Virus record (IMG/VR): IMGVR_UViG_3300028840_002373
Coordinates: 1-56,600 of that record
Reading direction: 5' to 3' (one strand)
Source of the DNA: a virus
DNA: 56,600 nt
Each line of letters starts with the position of its first letter. The stretch's first letter is position 1. Below are positions 54,935 through 56,600 of this stretch, piece after piece. Both the position numbers and the translations under genes were made by a program. A model generated the notes under the pieces. It was not told the origin of the DNA. It saw only the letters and a list, made by a program, of their open reading frames with translations, and did not search any database.

Positions 54935-55378
54935 ATGGCATATACAACTTATCAAGAGGTAGATAGATTGTTGAAGTGGTTTAGTTTTTCAGCAAGTTCT
55001 AAGGTAACAGTAACAGACGTTAATACTTATTTTATACCAGAAGTAGATGCAATAATTGACGGTTATATTGGTCGTGTATATGAAGTACCTATAACCGATT
55101 CAGATGATTTATTAATACTTGAGTATATTGCAACAAGAATGGTTGCATGTGAGATAGCTCATGTATTAGTACTACAGGCTTCTGGTGAAATTAGTCCTAT
55201 TGTTCAAAGATGGTGTGATACAGCTAAACAGAAATTAAAAGATATATTAAGTAGAGATTTACCATTACCAAATTCAACATTGAAAACTACTAATAGGTTA
55301 TATTCTTTCACTTCTCATGGTAATGCTGATTATGAAGCACCAGACCCCAAATGGTTAATGGACGAGGAACAATGGTGA
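54935..55378 (+). CDS. Head-tail connector protein, Mu gp36-like (DUF1320)
   Basis: A 147-residue protein with AYTTYQEVDRLLKWFSFS at the start, IPEVDAIIDGYIGRVYEVPI, then LEYIATRMVACEIAHVLVLQ and QRWCDTAKQKLKDILSRDLP. These are hallmarks of DUF1320/gp6-like adaptors that join the portal to the neck. The start follows GGAGGTGAAAGG. Position between head and tail genes supports it. Confidence 0.85.
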   Translation: MAYTTYQEVDRLLKWFSFSASSKVTVTDVNTYFIPEVDAIIDGYIGRVYEVPITDSDDLLILEYIATRMVACEIAHVLVLQASGEISPIVQRWCDTAKQKLKDILSRDLPLPNSTLKTTNRLYSFTSHGNADYEAPDPKWLMDEEQW

Positions 55379-55382
55379 TATT

Positions 55383-55841
55383 ATGTTATTTGTTAGAGTA
55401 AGTGGAGCAGATCAATTAAGAAGAAATTTAGGAAGTATTGCTCGTAATTTTGAAAACTTTAGTAAAGTTTTTGAAAAAATTGCAGATGATTTCAGAAGAA
55501 CTCAATCAGCTGTATTTAGATCACAAGGAGCGTTTGAAGGTAGAGCTGGATGGAGTCCACTAAGACCTTCCACCGTTTTACGAAAAGGTAATAGTAAAGT
55601 ATTAGTTGAAACAGGAGCATTAAAAACTTCATTTACTAAAAAGGGTGGTGCTCATATATCACAGATAACTAAGGATAGAGTTATATTGGGTTCATCAGAC
55701 CCAAAAGGTAAGTTTCATCAAAGCGGTACTAGTAGAATGGTAGCAAGACCACCTTTGACCGCTAGTAATACAACTAATAGAAGATGGGTAAGGATAGCAC
55801 ACAAGGAAATTATGAAAGATATAAGAAGGGGGTTAGTTTAG
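55383..55841 (+). CDS. Virion morphogenesis/tail completion protein, Mu gpG-like
   Basis: A 152-residue basic protein: QLRRNLGSIARNFENFSKVF, FEGRAGWSPLRPSTVLRKGN, LVETGALKTSFTKKGGA, GKFHQSGTSRMVARPPLTAS. The WxPL, TGxLxxS and FHQxGT-x-x-x-x-ARPP motifs define the phage virion morphogenesis (gpS/gpG) family needed to finish heads or tails. It starts 4 nt after the previous stop. Confidence 0.9.
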   Translation: MLFVRVSGADQLRRNLGSIARNFENFSKVFEKIADDFRRTQSAVFRSQGAFEGRAGWSPLRPSTVLRKGNSKVLVETGALKTSFTKKGGAHISQITKDRVILGSSDPKGKFHQSGTSRMVARPPLTASNTTNRRWVRIAHKEIMKDIRRGLV

Positions 55842-56306
55842 TTGAATAGTGAATTTGTATTAAATAATATAAAAACAATGATGGAAACTTATTTAACTGC
55901 AATGCTTAGGACAGTTGAAACAGAAGCTTCGGCAGTTACTCAAACTACTGACCCTCAAGAGTATATTATTGGAGAACGTGATTTAGATATATTAACCATG
56001 TTTCCAGCAGTATTAATATATGGTAAAAATTCATCAGATAATGATGATGAATTTGGATATCAAGAAAGAATATTTACTTATGAAATTGTCACTTGGGTTG
56101 TTGAGAATGACCAAGAGAATTTACATAGATTTGTAGTTAGATATGGGGATAGTATTGTTAGAATACTACGAAAAGAAAGTTATTGGAATAAAAATTTACA
56201 TACACCAATAGTTAGAATGTGTACATTCACAGATTTATTTAAATCTACAATAGGGTATGCTCAAGGTGTAATGGTAAATGGTGAAATTAGATACATAATA
56301 TCTTAA
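55842..56306 (+). CDS. Tail terminator/neck-like protein
   Basis: A 154-residue protein from TTG 55842, directly after the previous TAG, so reading is coupled. FPAVLIYGKNSSDNDDEFGY, IFTYEIVTWVVENDQENLHR and VVRYGDSIVRILRKESYWNK fit tail-terminator-type alpha/beta proteins (U-like) that cap the tube. Gene order just before the tail tube supports this, but motif support is modest. Confidence 0.6.
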   Translation: MNSEFVLNNIKTMMETYLTAMLRTVETEASAVTQTTDPQEYIIGERDLDILTMFPAVLIYGKNSSDNDDEFGYQERIFTYEIVTWVVENDQENLHRFVVRYGDSIVRILRKESYWNKNLHTPIVRMCTFTDLFKSTIGYAQGVMVNGEIRYIIS

Positions 56307-56321
56307 GGAAGGGGTGTATAT

Positions 56322-56600
56322 ATGGGTACTCCTAGTAAAATACATGTAGGTGCTGGTAATATTAATTTGAATCCAGATTCTTCACCAATTGACTTAGGTT
56401 ACACTAGTGAAGGTGGTACACTTACTTATAATGCAGAACTAGAAGCTATTTCAGTTGACCAAGTTTTAGCACCAGTTGGATATTTTATACCAGCAGAGGA
56501 ATGTATGTTTGAAAGTATACTTGATGAATCTGGTGTAGATACTATGCAATATACTGTTGTTGGTGGAACTAAAACAACTCAAGCGGCAGGAGCAGCACAA
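56322..56600 (+). CDS. Major tail tube protein (5' part, continues at base 1)
   Basis: Starts at ATG 56322 after AAGGAAGGGGTG. The first 45 codons run to 56456; the remaining bases repeat 1-144 and read DQVLAPVGYFIPAEECM. The frame joins the left end of the window exactly, giving one protein of about 288 residues. See the entry at 1-732 for domain description. Confidence 0.88.
   Translation, partial: MGTPSKIHVGAGNINLNPDSSPIDLGYTSEGGTLTYNAELEAISVDQVLAPVGYFIPAEECMFESILDESGVDTMQYTVVGGTKTTQAAGAAQ
56457..56600. repeat. Terminal direct repeat, right copy
   Basis: Exact copy of 1-144; see the left copy. Indicates circular topology of the contig. Confidence 0.93.

Noticed and set aside
1-56600. Diversity-generating retroelement, integrase or transposase
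   Set aside because: No reverse transcriptase motif (YxDD), no tyrosine or serine recombinase motifs and no IS-type inverted ends were seen on either strand.

Overview
The window is a complete or near-complete genome of a tailed phage of a low-GC Gram-positive host, assembled as a circle. Bases 1-144 are repeated exactly at 56457-56600, and the tail-tube reading frame runs off the right end into the left end without a break, so the unique length is 56,456 bp. Very AT-rich DNA, strong AGGAGG-type ribosome binding sites, frequent TTG and GTG starts, and an amidase with a small-membrane-protein lysis module all point to a Firmicutes host, probably a clostridial relative. I recognise no integrase, CI-type lysogeny module, ParA or reverse transcriptase. 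Long-tailed (siphovirus-like) morphology is inferred from a tape measure, a tail-tube protein with an Ig-like domain and a frameshifted tail chaperone, with no sheath seen.

Layout on the circle: (1) 40.7 kb rightward through the origin of numbering to 8.5 kb (+): small genes, terminase, Mu-type portal (DUF935 type), head fibre and decoration genes, ChaB-protease-scaffold, capsid, connector genes, tail tube, tail chaperone pair, tape measure, hub and fibres. (2) 8.6-10.6 kb: divergent lysis genes (amidase and XhlA-like on -, holin on +) and an HTH gene. (3) 19.7 down to 10.6 kb (-): FtsK/TcpA-like ATPase, winged-helix protein, ribbon-helix-helix (RHH) proteins, membrane-anchored nuclease candidate, membrane protein with a winged-helix tail, AEP-CHC2-SF3 primase-helicase, Cys-rich protein. 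(4) 20.6-29.6 kb (+): RuvC-like resolvase split by an apparent +1 frameshift, SNF2-type helicase, YdjM-like protein, gp2.5-like ssDNA-binding protein, family B DNA polymerase. (5) 40.1 down to 29.7 kb (-): about twenty small accessory genes, many with their own promoter, conserved leader and hairpin, including a J-domain protein and a dNMP-kinase-like P-loop protein.

The most striking structure is a pair of large non-coding loci at about 20.03-20.46 kb and 38.91-39.35 kb. Each has arrays of TTGGGCA/TGCCCAA heptamers pointing into a TA-rich core. The loci are inverted copies of one another with a 32-bp perfect core, and each sits at a divergent transcription point. Their mirror axis is base 29,650, within 2 bp of the terminator hairpin between the two convergent operons. 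I interpret them as paired replication origins or segregation sites. Other non-coding signals are a TTGACA-N17-TAATAT promoter family with a conserved spacer, a recurrent leader, a TTTTTTAATTG tail after terminators, 43-bp tandem repeats, a folded RNA candidate and a GC-rich packaging-site candidate.
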